From NCBI GenBank assembly GCA_036365515.1, contig CM070875.1, forward strand, positions 95,171,128 through 95,235,127: DNA of 64,000 nt, given 5' to 3'. Position numbers and translations under genes: made by a program. Position 1 is the first letter of the stretch, and every line of letters begins with the position of its first letter. The notes under the pieces are model-generated. The model was not told the DNA's origin and did not search any database. It saw nothing but the letters and a program-made list of their open reading frames with translations. The DNA comes from Torymus aiolomorphi. Lineage: Eukaryota; Arthropoda; Insecta; Hymenoptera; Torymidae. Shown here in pieces: positions 1-11,400 of the stretch.

Positions 1-845
1 ATGTCAACAATCGCGTCGTCTAGCTCCCGGCGTTCCCAGCGATGACAGCGGCTGCTGTAGTATACCACCCTGGTGAATTTCATCCCTTTCATCATGTTCG
101 TCAATCGCCGGTTGGTGATAATTTGTCGGAGACAGGAAGGCAGTGTGTCAACAGCCAGAGCAGATTTCTTAGTAAGCCATTTCTCGTTCCTAACCCCTCT
201 GATGGGTGAGCTGATAGTACTTTCTCTTGTTGCAGATATCTGGCAGCAGGAGGAGTATAAACAACGAGCACTGCTACAGACTATTTCTTGGGTGTAGAAA
301 TGTTGTCTGGCTCATCTATTTATTAGCTATATGTGGTTTTTAGGTGCTCAACTTTCCATGTTTGGCTTTTATTCGGATGACTATGTGTACAGTGAATTTG
401 CTGCTTGTGCCTTCAGCGACTCTCAGGCTGGAGCTATTTCTAGCAGTGAAACAAGTGAAGGTTTCCACTAGTCCTTCCCCTCTGGTTGTTACAGATAGTT
501 GGTGCAGCGAGTGAACTACAATCATTGCTGCAGACGTTTCTTTTTTATGGTAATGTTTTATGGTAATGTGTCATCTATTTACTAATCATATGTGGTTTTT
601 AGGTGCCAACTCTTCTCACTTGCCTTCCAGAGTAGTGGCTGATCTGCTATTAATGTGCTTCGTAGGCTGAGGCAGTCCCTGACATTGAGACACAATTGAC
701 GGTCTCTGTCAGTACTTTCCTCCCAGATGGTGGAGTTACTGATATAGTGGATGGCTGTTAGATGATTCTCAGCAGACTGGTATCCGTGGAGTAGTGCCAG
801 CCTAGACCGTCCAGCCATATTTTGCTACTTCTGCAGCTCTATCAG
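1..845. repeat. Diverged ~260-bp repeats, no gene recognised
   Basis: This stretch is less AT-rich than what follows. A shared word (TATGTGGTTTTTAGGTGC) occurs near 330-347 and again near 590-605, about 259 bp apart, and the sequence before each is loosely similar, so it looks like an old tandem duplication. Short open frames exist on both strands but none has a recognisable domain or consistent splice borders. It may be an old element end or a noncoding exon region. Confidence 0.35.
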
Positions 846-1138
846 TGATCTTCGAGTGTTAGTGCTCTAGAGTGTGAGGGGATAGGTATAGGTAATAAGG
901 AACTGGGGGATATCATGAAAGTGCTGGGTGCACATAATTTTTAATGTTATTCAAAAGAATGTAATATAGTATCAAAAACGTTTTAGTTTGCATAATATTT
1001 TCCTTTTCTGTAAAACAAGGAAAGTAGATCTTTGGTTTCTTTAATTATTCTTCCAATGTGTTGATCCCATTGAATATTGTAATCAAATTTAATTTTGTAT
1101 CTTATTATTATGTTTTTGTAATTATATTATCTTTGGAA

Positions 1139-2150
1139 TGTCATGTCGATTTTTCCGATCTTATTTACAGCTATTGTGTCGAATATTTCTGTGTCAAATC
1201 GAATTCTGTTAAATAATAAGCGAAAATTCACTATACTAGTTGTATTGAGGCCTTAAACATCGTGTTTATAGGTTTACATGATCCAGATATGACTGAGCAT
1301 AAAAATATCAATTGACAATAAGTTTTGTTTAAACGTTATCTATATTCTTCGTATTTAACAGTTTTATTGAAAGTCAAATCCTTGCTTATAATTATATGAG
1401 CTTTCGAATGGATTATTGATTTTTTCGATCTTATTTACAGCTATTGTATTTAATATTTGTGTCAAATCATATTGTTAAATAATAAGCGAAACTTGACTAT
1501 AATAAGTGTATTGAATCTTTAAAAAATCATGTTTATACGTTTAGATGATTCAGAAATAATTGTACATGAAAATATTAAATGGAAAAAGTTTTGTTTTACA
1601 TTATAATTAACAATTTTTACATTTTTACATTACCATATTTCCGTTAAGTTACATCCTGAGATGCTATAGCCGAAAATACTTCATCATGTTGATTTTATGT
1701 ATATTTAGGCGTTTAAAATTGATTTGATCGCATTATCTCATTAGGAATTGATTGTACATGAAATGTTAAACAGGAAAACGTTTTGTTTTGTTATAGTCTA
1801 CAATTGTTACATTTATATTTTGTGTGAAGAAAGATTCTGTCAAGTTATAGCCGAAAATCGTCCATTTTATGTATATTTTAGCGTTTAAAATCGTTTTTAT
1901 AAGTGTAACTCATCGGGAGTTGATTTTATATGAAAATGTTAAATTGGAAAAAGTTTTGTTTTATTATAATCTACAACTTTAACATTCAACATTATTGTGT
2001 AAAATCAAATCCTGTCAAGTTATAGCCCAAAATCGTCCATTTTATGTATATTTAGGCGTTAAAAATCGTTTTTATGAGTTTAACTTGTCAGGAATTGATT
2101 GTACAAAACAATGTTTACACACACACGCACGCACGCATGCACGCACGCAT

Positions 2151-2185
<35 letters not shown>

Positions 2186-2318
2186 CACACACATCTATAG
2201 AGATATTTTCGAAAATCATGTGATACAAACTTCTAACAACTTTAATCATGTTTCTAGAGCGATTTAACGAAACTTAAAATTTTACTACTACAAAGCTTCC
2301 TCTATAGAAGGAAGCAAA
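1139..2318 (+). mobile_element. Non-autonomous element, copy 1: tandem repeats, CA/CG microsatellite, 3' hairpin
   Basis: Five or so diverged units of about 165-260 bp run from 1139 to 2110. They are recognised by repeated phrases such as GTATATTTAGGCGTT (near 1693, 1861, 2038) and AAAAAGTTTTGTTTT. They lead into an ACGC/CA microsatellite (about 2120-2192), an AT-rich tail, and a short hairpin GCTTCC-loop-GGAAGC at 2295-2315. The same order is seen in the copies ending at 17262 and 25530. The layout resembles Helentron-associated interspersed elements (DINE-1-like), but that assignment is inferred. Confidence 0.5.
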
Positions 2319-2375
2319 AGATATTGATATGAATATTTTTTTGGTTAAAAAGAATATTGTATACTATAATTTGGT

Positions 2376-3048
2376 AATTTTTTTTGTGCGAATCGGACAA
2401 AAAATCCAGTTTTAACTTAATTAATGACATTTTAAAATTCTCTATATTTTGAAAAAAAAGTTTTTGATAGTTTCATTATTTGCAGAATTATTGAAAAAAA
2501 TATGATTTCTTAAAAATATTTTTTTAACAATAAAATAGTTTAGATATTCGAAATTTTAGTATAATACAGTACTATGTCCACATAATAACACAAAAATTTC
2601 AGTCCCAATATCTATTTTCAGTTCAAAAATATGGCAAATTGAAAAAACCTGTTTTTTTGACCTGAAATATTTCAAAAATTTATGGACTAATCGATCCGAC
2701 TAATGAACTCGACCAATATATGTATAAAATGTATACCTCCTTAAAATGTCAAAGCGGCTTAAACAATTTTACTCCAGTTATCGTTGGACAATATAAAATA
2801 TTTTTGCTTTTCAAGAATAATCGCAATGGAGGTTTAAAAATTTGGCAAAATATAGGTTTTTGTACAGCATATATGAAAAAAAAATTTTAGAACATTATTT
2901 ATTTTCATTTTTGTAATATAACCTATTTTCGAAAAATCACGTTTTTGTTAATAACTCCGCAAATAATGGAGAAAATTGATATAAAATAAAATGTCGTTGA
3001 TTAAACTAAAACTGGACTTTATTTTAGCCGATTCGCACAAAAAAATAA
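2376..3048. mobile_element. Foldback/MITE element, ~670 bp
   Basis: The ends are inverted repeats: TTTTTGTGCGAATCGG at about 2378-2395 and its complement at about 3028-3045. Complementarity continues inward for roughly 100 bp with mismatches. There is no coding capacity. Internal sequence (around 2680-2790) is clearly related to the interior of the insertion at 16.4-17.2 kb, so both belong to one superfamily of AT-rich elements. Confidence 0.6.
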
Positions 3049-4188
3049 AAAAAAATGCTTCTTTGGTTAACCTTTAAAATAAGACTTACAACAATTGAAT
3101 AATCGTATGTAAAATCGCCGAAAACCAATATCGATTTTATAATAAAATTAAAGAAAATGAGTTTGAGGAAGATAAGTGCCATATACTGGCAGTGGTATTT
3201 TATTAATAAAATTTTTTCTTGCAACATTTCTATTAACAAATTTTCTTGTAAAAAGGCTTCAAAGTATGGATTACAAATACTTCAAACAATGATAAAAACT
3301 GATATAAATTTCACTTTTTTAGTTATTTAATTTCTTTTACTTTAAAATCGTTTTTTTCGAAAACGGCTCATTCTCTGAACATAAAAATTCGTTTCAGTGG
3401 GTATTTTTTATTGCTGAATCGAGTTCCAATGGTATTTTTGTGGTACTATTTTGACCCATTTAAAGTTGATTCAGCACCACCGTGGGAATCGTATTTCGTC
3501 ACGTGAGTTGTACCTCACGCCTAATAATTCCACGAAGTACTACCTTGTTCACCCGTTTGTCATGTTAAGACGTTGATTCGACTAGAGATACAGCGTTGTT
3601 CAATATCGGGCTGACATACAACTTTGTTTTGGCTTAGGATTTATCTATAAGATACGCTAACTTGTTCTTAAAACAATTTTGAAATGAATTTAGTATTAGT
3701 GAAATTGATTAGTTGTTCATTGTTATTCAATTATTACCTGCTCATTTTTCTATCGGGTCTATCTCAAATAAATAAATTTTATAATTCTTTTATCAAGTTT
3801 TATATAAATTTTATACAGCCTACTTGTTGAAAAATAATGGTTTTATACAATTTTTATAAAAAATCTATTTTTATAAGATTTTAGTAAATAGTTACCATAC
3901 ATTATTTTTATAGAAAAATGTGTTTATACTTTTTTTAGATTTAAAGGCCGTTTAATTAACGAACGTGTACTGCGTGTTCACAGCCGTAGATATCTTTTTG
4001 ACTCATTTAATTTATATACAAAATGGAGTGTCAATGTGAATTGCTTAATTGTAGCTGTGGTGAGTAGGTCGAACTTTAGTAATTTTAATTATAAGTGTAT
4101 AAATACACTTTGAATTATATTTATGTACTATAATTCTGGTGAAAATCGAATCTACTATTTTCCCAATAAATTCCTAGTTCCACTAATA
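3049..4188. other. AT-rich spacer; one possible small exon
   Basis: No gene is recognised. Around 3290-3360 there is sequence resembling, in reverse orientation, the left part of the 16.4-kb insertion. At 4023 an ATG opens a 12-codon Cys-rich frame that runs straight into a consensus splice donor (GTGAGT at about 4060). This could be a first coding exon, but no downstream partner exon could be tied to it. Confidence 0.2.
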
Positions 4189-4770
4189 ACACAGCCCCAC
4201 AAAAAAAGAAAAGGTTCTGTACTTTAGATCGGACTATCATATCTCGTTGTATTTTGGCCCTCTAAGTATGATTCCAAGGTTAGAATTCGTCCACCATGTC
4301 TGAATTTTGAGATATCATTAGATATAAGATTCAAGCTTTTTACAAATGTAGCATTATTTGTGCCCTTCAACATCAATTTTGAGTCATTCCTCTACCATTT
4401 TTTTTCTCCAAGATCTAAATACCTGAATTTTGTAAACTCGCACATATCTCCTCTTAAAATCAAATTCTTTATTTCTATCTCGAAATTTACATATTCAGAT
4501 TTCCGAGAAAAAAAGATTGTAGAGGAATGGTGTAAAGTTGGTCTTGAAGGGCGCAAACAATGCTACATTGTTTTGTAGAAAAAATTAACAAAAAATTGTT
4601 TTTACTTTGTTTTTTAAGATATCTCAAAAATATTATACCTAATAATATCTCAAAATTCAGACGTGGTGAACGAATTCTGACCTTGTAATCATACTTAGAG
4701 GGCCAAAATACACGAGATATGATATTCCGATCTAAAGTTTAGAACCTTTTCTTTTTTTGTGGGACTGTGT
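4189..4770. mobile_element. Foldback/MITE element, 582 bp
   Basis: Almost the whole element is a palindrome with arms of over 200 bp. The left end is ACACAGCCCCACAAAAAAAG and the right end is the complement ending GTGGGACTGTGT. Inner arm blocks (for example the ones containing GAGGGCCAAAATAC) also match in inverted orientation. It has no coding capacity. The flanks (TAAT / AATC) do not give an unambiguous target duplication. Confidence 0.75.
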
Positions 4771-5220
4771 AATCGACAAAAACTAGATATATTTTTTGGT
4801 CATGTCCGAACACATTCACAATTTATTGCAAAGAATAATTGAATGAATTCCGTGCCATTGACAGTCTATTTTTACATCGACATAAATACGGATTTATGCC
4901 ACGCAGTGCTATAAAAGCTAGAAAAAGGTTCATTTTCTTAGTTAAGAAATTACTAATAATAAGCCTACTTTTCTGGTAAGGAGTTGAGAGACATTGAATC
5001 AAGGAAGAAAATCATTATTTTTATTTTAATCTTCAGAAATTAATATAATAATATTAGTCTGACCGAGAACATCGTTTCATCACTATCCAGGAATTAGCCG
5101 TTTTAATTAGTCATCCATTAATCTCAGTTATTTTAAATAGAATGATTTCTACCAGAGAAATCTTGCATAAATATAAATTTTATAATGATTATGGTCATTT
5201 TACATTCTGCTTGAACATAA
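4771..5220. other. Unassigned AT-rich sequence
   Basis: No gene, RNA or repeat was recognised here. It precedes the coiled-coil frame and may hold an upstream exon, since a good acceptor-like tract lies just inside the next feature. Confidence 0.3.
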
Positions 5221-5239
5221 TTGATTGGGGTTTGTTCAG

Positions 5240-5616
5240 TTCACTGTCTTCGAAATGCGGAAACGAATGCAAATCAAGAAGATATACTAGAAAATCAACA
5301 CCAACTTAACGAAAAGTTTGATAGAAATTTACATGAACAAAAAGAACATCAAAAACAACTACAACAACTTCAATTAACAATGAATAAAATTTTACAAGTA
5401 CAAAATGAACAACAACAACAATTTCGATTAATAATAAATAAAATTTTACAGGAATATGAGGAACAACGTAAAGAACAACAGCAACTTCACTTAAATGTAG
5501 ATGAAATGTTAGGATATATAAAATGTTTAAAAAATATTTTTAAGTTTATACATAGTAATTTGATGCTATTTGTGCATCTTCCGATGGACCATTTAAATAT
5601 AGTTTGTCCAAATTAA
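5240..5616 (+). CDS. Gln-rich coiled-coil protein or terminal exon, unknown function
   Basis: An open frame of about 125 codons follows a plausible acceptor (TTTGTTCAG at 5231-5239); the frame has no good upstream ATG, so it is best read as a 3'-terminal exon. The product is rich in Gln, Glu, Lys and Leu. It has three imperfect repeats of about 25 residues, each with a core like MNKILQ, INKILQ or VDEMLG, which suggests a continuous coiled coil. A short hydrophobic tail follows. The family is not recognised. It lies between a foldback element and a Penelope element with no other gene nearby, so it may be a gene relic. Codon bias matches the AT-rich surroundings. No promoter or poly(A) signal could be assigned with confidence. 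Confidence 0.35.
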
Positions 5617-6064
5617 AATTTCGTATTTTTCATTCATATTTTTAAGATCTGCAATTTATTTATAGAACAAAATTTGTCAACAAATACCTTCGACTTCATA
5701 GATGCAGTTTTTCACCAACTTGCCTCTCAAAAAGCGTACATGCATTTATAGCAAATGACATATTATCATGAATTGTAATTTTTAAGGTTAGGAAATAAAT
5801 CGGAAGATTTGCAATGAAATTATTCAATACACAATTTTATTAATTAAAAATATTACTTATGTCGACTGCAATTTACTATTAACTGATAAGAATTTTTCCA
5901 TCGGTCTTACAGTCTTACAAATTAAATTAAAATAATTAATATTTATGGCAGTCAGATTGCCCTTGTTTATAATCACCCCCGCAGAATCTGAAATAAAAAC
6001 TTAATTAAAACCTGGAAAAAACTTTGTTAGCAAAGGACGATCTGACTGCCCCCACCACCAAATT

Positions 6065-6104
6065 GCCCGACGTTTCGAGCCCGCTCCGGCTCCTCCTCAG
6101 GGAC
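6065..6104 (-). ncRNA. Hammerhead-ribozyme-like motif in the Penelope 3' region
   Basis: On the minus strand the order is GUCC, CUGAGGA, a 5-bp stem (GAGCC with GGCUC), GAAAC, GUC, GGGC. These match the conserved hammerhead boxes (CUGANGA, stem II, GAAA, cleavage after GUC) with a minimal stem III and a 4-bp stem I. There is one extra G between CUGAGGA and stem II, so self-cleavage is doubtful. Hammerhead motifs are known in Penelope-like terminal repeats. Confidence 0.4.
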
Positions 6105-6242
6105 TGAAATGAAACCCGCGATACATCTCCTTATATACCCCCATACCCCCTTCTTTTCTCTCATCCCCACCACCATCCACTTTCCCCTCTCCAACTTTCC
6201 ATTCTCACTTAAATTAATAAAGAATGATAAATGTTATCTAAT

Positions 6243-7643
6243 TTACTCGACTCTATCATTAAATACATTATTCCGATTTCTTAGAATGTGAATACTTTCA
6301 AGGCTTTTCCTCTTATATTCCCTCTTATATTTATTCTTAATCCCCTGTTCCAAAATATCCACACTCCCAAAATCGAAAGAATGCAAACTATTTAAACAAT
6401 GTTCTTTCAAACCCGATGTACAACTTGAGCTGCGTAAACTATATTGATGTTCATATATTCTCTTTTTCAAATATTTACCCGTTTGACCAATATAACAACC
6501 ATTACAATCGCTACAATTAATTTTATAAACTACTCCCGATTTTAAACATTTATCATCCTTGTCTTTACAATTACTAAATAACCTTTCTAAATTATTATCG
6601 TTTCTAAAGAAAACTTGAATATTATCTTTATTAAAAACCCTTCTAATCCTTCCCGACAAACCTCTAACATATGGTAAACTAAAATATGCGTTCTTTCGAT
6701 TTCTATTCCTTGTTTGATTATCTATCCGCTGCTTCAATCTACCATTATAAATTTCCCACACTCTCTCATCAATCATTTTATCAATAAATTTTACCGAATA
6801 ACTATTCTTAATAAATGTTTCTCTAACTAAATTTAAATTCTTTTTCCTACAATCTTTATGTGACAATTTAATCGCTCTGTCAATGACATCTTTGATCGCA
6901 CCTGTCTTGTTTCCGAATTGGTGGTGAGAATCAAAATTTAAAAATCTACCTGACCATGTAGGTTTTCTATACCAATCTAATTTCCCTCTATTATTATTAA
7001 CTCTAATGACTCTAATATTTAAAAAAATCAATTGATTATCTTTCTCAACTTTTTTTGTGAATTTAATTCTATCATGGATAGAATTAAACACATCCACCAT
7101 TTCATCCACAAAACATTCAGGTACAACTGCAAAAATGTTATCAAGATATCTTTTAAAAATAATTGGCTGAAAAACCAACTTAGACAAAGCAACACTTTCC
7201 AATTTTTCCATTACTAAATTCGCTATAACTGGTGAGAAAGGTGATCCCATTGGACAGCCATATCTTTGCTCATAGAAACTATTATCAAAAGAAAAAATTG
7301 TGTTTTTGAAAACCAAATTAAGTGCCTTTATAAATTCATCTTTTGTTAAACTAGTATGTACTTTAATTTCAGACCATTTATCTTGTATAATATCATTCAA
7401 CAACTCTAAAGGTATATTTATAAACAAAGACAGTACATCCAATGAAACCATCCTATGATCATTCGGAATAACAATATCTTTTATTATATCATAAAAACTC
7501 CAACTATCTTTAATATATGAATTTGTTTCACCCACTATCTTAACAATATATTAGACAAAAATCTAGCAAGTCTATACGTCGGAAAATTTATCGATGATAT
7601 TATTATTCTATATGTCAACTGTTCTTTGTGAATCTTAGTCTTA
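6243..7643 (-). pseudogene. Penelope-like reverse transcriptase with GIY-YIG endonuclease (truncated, broken)
   Basis: Reverse transcriptase joined to a C-terminal GIY-YIG endonuclease is the hallmark of Penelope-like retroelements, which copy their RNA at a cut chromosomal site. From 7533 the frame runs to 6243 (430 residues). It contains the finger/palm block SLFINIPLELL, the block CPMGSPFSPVIANL, and later the endonuclease motif VVYKINCSDC...CYIGQTG with a following RIYEH. The catalytic box reads YLDN where family members have an Asp pair, so polymerase activity should be lost. Upstream, at 7545-7643, another frame shows the conserved SSINFPTY and RFLSNIL blocks, so one frameshift lies near 7540. 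The N-terminal half is missing, cut off at the foldback. Minus-strand neighbours: its 3' region with a hammerhead-like fold follows directly. Confidence 0.9.
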
Positions 7644-8246
7644 CAAGGAAGGGTATCAAACCTGAACTCACCGATTTCAAAAATTTCGATATGTGTTGTA
7701 GATCATGAAAAAATATGAGACACGTGTTTTTTCTTATCTGCGGAAAAACATGTTTGGGGGGTGAAAACCACCCCTAAAGATAACCCCCAAAAACGGTTTT
7801 TTAAATATATATCGGCTTCTACTGCGTATTTCAGAGTAAAACAAAATAGAAATTACTTCTTATAAAAAAACAAAGATAACTGAAGCAATTTTGACCCTAA
7901 GGGTTGCAACATTTATTTTTTATTTTCAATATACATGATCAAAAAATTAGCTTCTTGAAAATAAAAAATAAGGGTTGCAACCCTTAGGGTCAAAATTGCT
8001 TCAGTTATTTTATAAGTTTTTTTATAAGAAGTAATTTCTATTTTGTTTTACTCTGAAATACGCAGTAGAAGCCGAGAAATATTTAAAAAACCGTTTTTGG
8101 GGGTTATCTTTAGGGGTGGTTTTCACCCCCTAAATATGTTTTTCCGCAGATAAGAAAAAACACGTGTCTCATATTTTTTCATGATCTACAACATATATCG
8201 AAATTTTTTAAATCGGTGAGTTCGGGTTCGATACCCTTCCTTGTTA
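7643..8246. mobile_element. Foldback element, ~600-bp palindrome
   Basis: Arms of about 270 bp match in inverted orientation: AAGGAAGGGTATC at about 7647 faces GATACCCTTCCTT at about 8230. Shared inner words include CACGTGTTTTTTCTTATCTG and CCTAAGGGTTGCAAC. The centre lies near 7945. It has no coding capacity. It sits exactly where the two inverted Penelope segments meet. Confidence 0.8.
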
Positions 8247-8510
8247 GTTAAAATCGGGAGTAGTTTATAAAATTAATTTTAGGGATTGTAGTGGTTGTTA
8301 TATTGGTCAAACGGGTAGATATTTGAAAAGGAGAATATATGAACATCAATATAGTTTACGCAGCTCAAGTTGTACATCGGGTTTGAAAGAACATTGTTTA
8401 AATAGTTTGCATTCTTTCGATTTTGGGAGTGTGCATATTTTGGAACAGGGGATTAAGAATAAATATAAATATAATAGAAGAGTATTCACATTCTAAGAAA
8501 TCGGAATAAT
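8247..8510 (+). pseudogene. Penelope GIY-YIG endonuclease fragment (inverted copy)
   Basis: The plus-strand frame starting at 8251 reads the endonuclease core (SGVVYKINFRDC, CYIGQTGRYLKRRIYEH) and ends after KNKYKYNRR. It is collinear with the last ~120 residues of the minus-strand gene. Compared with that gene it lacks about 20 bp near 8470, which shifts the frame and ends it early at about 8495. No reverse transcriptase precedes it, so it is only the inverted terminal part of the element. Confidence 0.85.
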
Positions 8511-8674
8511 GTAAATTTAATGATAGAATCGAGTAAATTAGATAACATTTATCATTCTTTATTAATTTAAGTGAGAATGGAAAGTTGGAGAGGGGAAAGT
8601 GGATGGTGGTGGGGGTAAGAGAAAAGAAGAGGGTATGGGGGTGTACAAGGAGGTTTATCGCGGGTTTCATTTCA

Positions 8675-8714
8675 GTCCCTGAGGAGGAGCCAGAGCGGGC
8701 TCGAAATGTTGGGC
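8675..8714 (+). ncRNA. Hammerhead-like motif, inverted Penelope copy
   Basis: The plus strand carries GTCC, CTGAGGA, stem GAGCC/GGCTC, GAAA, TGTT, GGGC. It is the counterpart of the motif at 6065-6104 but has drifted at the presumed cleavage triplet (GUC to GUU) and in the stem II loop. Confidence 0.3.
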
Positions 8715-8905
8715 AATTTGGTGGTGGGAGCAGTAAGATCGTCCTTTGCTAACAAAGTTTCTTCCAGGTTTTAATTAAGTTTTTATTTCAGATTCTGCGG
8801 GGGTGATTATAAACAAGGGCAATCTTACTGCCATAAATATTAATTATTTTAATTTTATTTGTAAGACTGTAAGACCGATGAAAAAATTCTTATCAGTTGA
8901 CAATT

Positions 8906-10205
8906 TTATTAATTTAGAATATTAAATAATATTAGAATTATTCTATTAATTTATAAAAATGCATGTTTAAATCATTTTATAATTTTAATATCTTAATATT
9001 TATTTTATATGAGAAAGCATTTCGACGGCTGAGCAGAACAATGTCGTATCTTAGCTGGTGGCTGAAGAAAGTCGTATCTCGGCGTGCGGGTGAACGTCGT
9101 AAGGGAGACCAGGGGGGCTAGTTGGCCTAGTTTTTACATTTTCTTTTTTTGTTAAGAAAATATTAATTGACAAATGTATTTCAATATTCTAAAAGTACTA
9201 TATCTAAAGAACATTCAAAAGTCTGAGTTAGTTTTTTAACTGCACAATCTTTGGTCAACTTGCCCCACAAGCGGGGTCAGTTGGCCATGTGCCTGTCGGT
9301 AAATTCACTGACAATAAATCTTTGTATAAAATAAAAGATTTAACAATTTTGTTATATTATATACACAATGAAAGCCGGAAACATGAAATAAAATAACATA
9401 ATAATCTACAGCTTATTTATGGGTTAATAACTATAAATGTTACAGCTTTCAGTTCGCATTATTGAACTATTTTTATTTAAAATAATAAAGTATTGTAGTA
9501 ATTAGTTTATTAACGAGTTTGATTTGAAGAGATCGGCGAACATGCCCCAAGGGTACATGTTAATTTAAAAACTAGCGACATACCGTGCTCGCTAACGCTC
9601 GCTCGGTTAAATTTTAATTGTTAGTCTTTAATACAATCATTGTAAACAGATCCAATGTAAGACTTTATTACATCTTTATTTACATCTTTATTCCTATCTT
9701 AAATTTAAATAATCTATAATTGCGCATTTTTGCAGTAGCAGCAATTTATTTTTTGAATCCTTGATACTTTTATATTGGGTTTTTTTATTTAATATTGAAA
9801 AAATTTAGAAATTTGTACAAGTTTTAAATTATTGCTGAGTCATTATTTTTATCCTTGTTTCAATTAGTATTGACTAAATTTTTAATGTGTTTCGAAACAT
9901 ACTTTATAAGTAACAATTATTTTAAAAAATTATGTAACAAAATAATTGTAATAATAATTGTATCTTAATAATTGTATTATGTAACAATTATTTTTAAATT
10001 ATTTAAAAAAATTTTTATTAATTATTTATTATTTACTGTTTTTTTTTTTATAAAAAGTAAGTTCAACGTTATTAATGACATTATATTTATGTTATTGTGC
10101 ACTCGGGTTTATTGTATCACGTGGTGGTGTATACAAATTATATTACATTATTTATAAAATTTCTAATTATCTCGAAAATATTTATTTTAAAAGGATGAAA
10201 AGTTC
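8906..10205. other. AT-rich spacer without recognised gene
   Basis: There are only short AT-rich frames. Around 9100-9130 and 9250-9290 the phrases CTAGTTGGCC and GTCAGTTGGCC recur with G-rich context, and 9588-9602 carries a short GCTCGCTAACGCTCGCTCGG palindrome-like word. Nothing else could be supported. Confidence 0.3.
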
Positions 10206-11121
10206 ATATTGGGATTTGACATGGGTATATATAGCTACACAAGTAAACTGTAGATGAATGACTAGACTATAGATACCGCAATCTATAACTAATCAAGATG
10301 GCGCGAGATGGACAGCACTTAACACTAGAGTTAAATGGGAGTAACGCAATGTTTATTAAAAATGTTATTAAAAATGGCAGATATTTGTAATTGGGCCGGA
10401 ACAAATTTATCGGAAAGAAAGTTTGTTGAAGGAGAGCGTGTTTTAAGTGCAGGGCACATAATAAAATGCGGCAAAAATGCAGTTTTGAATAGTGATATAA
10501 TCAGTATTTTATCTGTGTGTTTACAAACGTCTCACCTGAGAGAAAACCCACATGAGATAAACGATGAAATAGATAAAACAGGAAAAATCATAAATTTTAA
10601 ATCTTCCTGTAAAGCTGGATTAAGTGGAAAGTGCAAACATGTCATTGCATCTTTACTGTTCATCTACCGGTAAGTTTAACCTCAAAATAAAGTTAACAGT
10701 TTACTTAAACTTTTACAGAAAATTAATTTACAAATAATTATATTATAGGAAAAATGATCTCGATGATTTATCTTGTACATTAAGCAATAAAACTTGAAAC
10801 AGCACTATGTAAATTTTCGGAGCACCAATACCTTATGCACTTACAATATAAAATGATTTAATATAAATTATTTTTTTACCTACAAAGTGAGACAAAATAA
10901 TTATTATATGCTTCAATGACATATATTTCACTTTTACATAAAAATAATTGTTATTAAATACATATTCGATAAAAAAAAAGCATTTGCTCCGTATAAAGCC
11001 TACGGTAAATGCTGTCCAACTCGCGACATCTTGCATCGTAGTATATGTTAACTTAGCTGTAGATTGCGGTATCTATAGTTTAGTAGATTAGCTATGTAAA
11101 ACGGATGTCAAATCCCAATAT
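10206..11121. mobile_element. TIR transposon carrying a SWIM-domain gene
   Basis: Terminal inverted repeats of about 115 bp: TATTGGGATTTGACAT at 10207 matches the complement ending at about 11121. Collinear blocks such as ACTATAGATACCGCAATCTA (near 10266 and 11062) and GCGAG-TGGACAGCA (near 10306 and 11013) follow. Between the repeats lies the small spliced gene at 10335-10797 and no transposase, so this is a non-autonomous element that has captured or carries a host-like gene piece. Confidence 0.75.
10335..10797 (+). CDS. Small SWIM-type zinc-finger protein, two exons
   Basis: Exon 1 runs 10335-10669 and ends at a consensus donor (CG|GTAAGT). A 79-bp intron ends in TATTATAG at 10748. Exon 2 is 10749-10797 with TGA. 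The joined product is about 128 residues. Near its end it has S-S-C-K-A-G...G-K-C-K-H-V, which is the SWIM pattern CxCxnCxH with the first Cys replaced by Ser, followed by LLFIYRKNDLDDLSCT as in insect SWIM proteins. SWIM domains bind DNA or protein partners. The gene lies wholly within the terminal inverted repeats of a DNA transposon, whose left arm lies just upstream of the ATG. An alternative start is the Met at codon 14. The missing Cys and short length suggest a captured fragment rather than a full gene, but both splice sites and the frame are intact. Confidence 0.55.
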
Positions 11122-11400
11122 AGAAATTTACTTTACTGGCATCGACAGTTTCTTGATTATTAATACCCAAAACAAATTTTTGAAAAAAAAACGCAATGGC
11201 ACTGTATAATTATAATTATAATTATATTGTTTATAATTTTTATTTATTGATTTACAACATTTTTAAAAACAATAATGTCGATAAGTAACAAATTATATAG
11301 TAAGTTATATATTTTATTCAGTAAAATTTTATTTATTTATTTATTTATTTATTCAAATTGTCTTGGTTTATTATACTAATTTTTTTTTTAATTAATTAAA

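Larger units (their letters stand above)
5880..8905 (-). mobile_element. Penelope-like element with inverted terminal copy
   Basis: The unit comprises a reverse transcriptase/GIY-YIG gene on the minus strand (7643 to 6243), its 3' region to about 5880, and an inverted copy of the last ~650 bp (8247-8905, plus strand). Outer arms 5880-6540 and 8247-8905 match closely in inverted orientation, including the words around 6065-6104 and 8675-8714. Terminal repeats in inverted orientation are a known trait of Penelope-like elements. A palindromic foldback (7643-8246) separates the two. The retroelement is inactive: frameshift, lost catalytic residue and 5' truncation. Confidence 0.85.

Noticed and set aside
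1139..2110. Possible CRISPR-like array (regular repeats)
   Set aside because: Units are contiguous, diverged and 160-260 bp long, in eukaryotic DNA; there are no short repeats with unique spacers.
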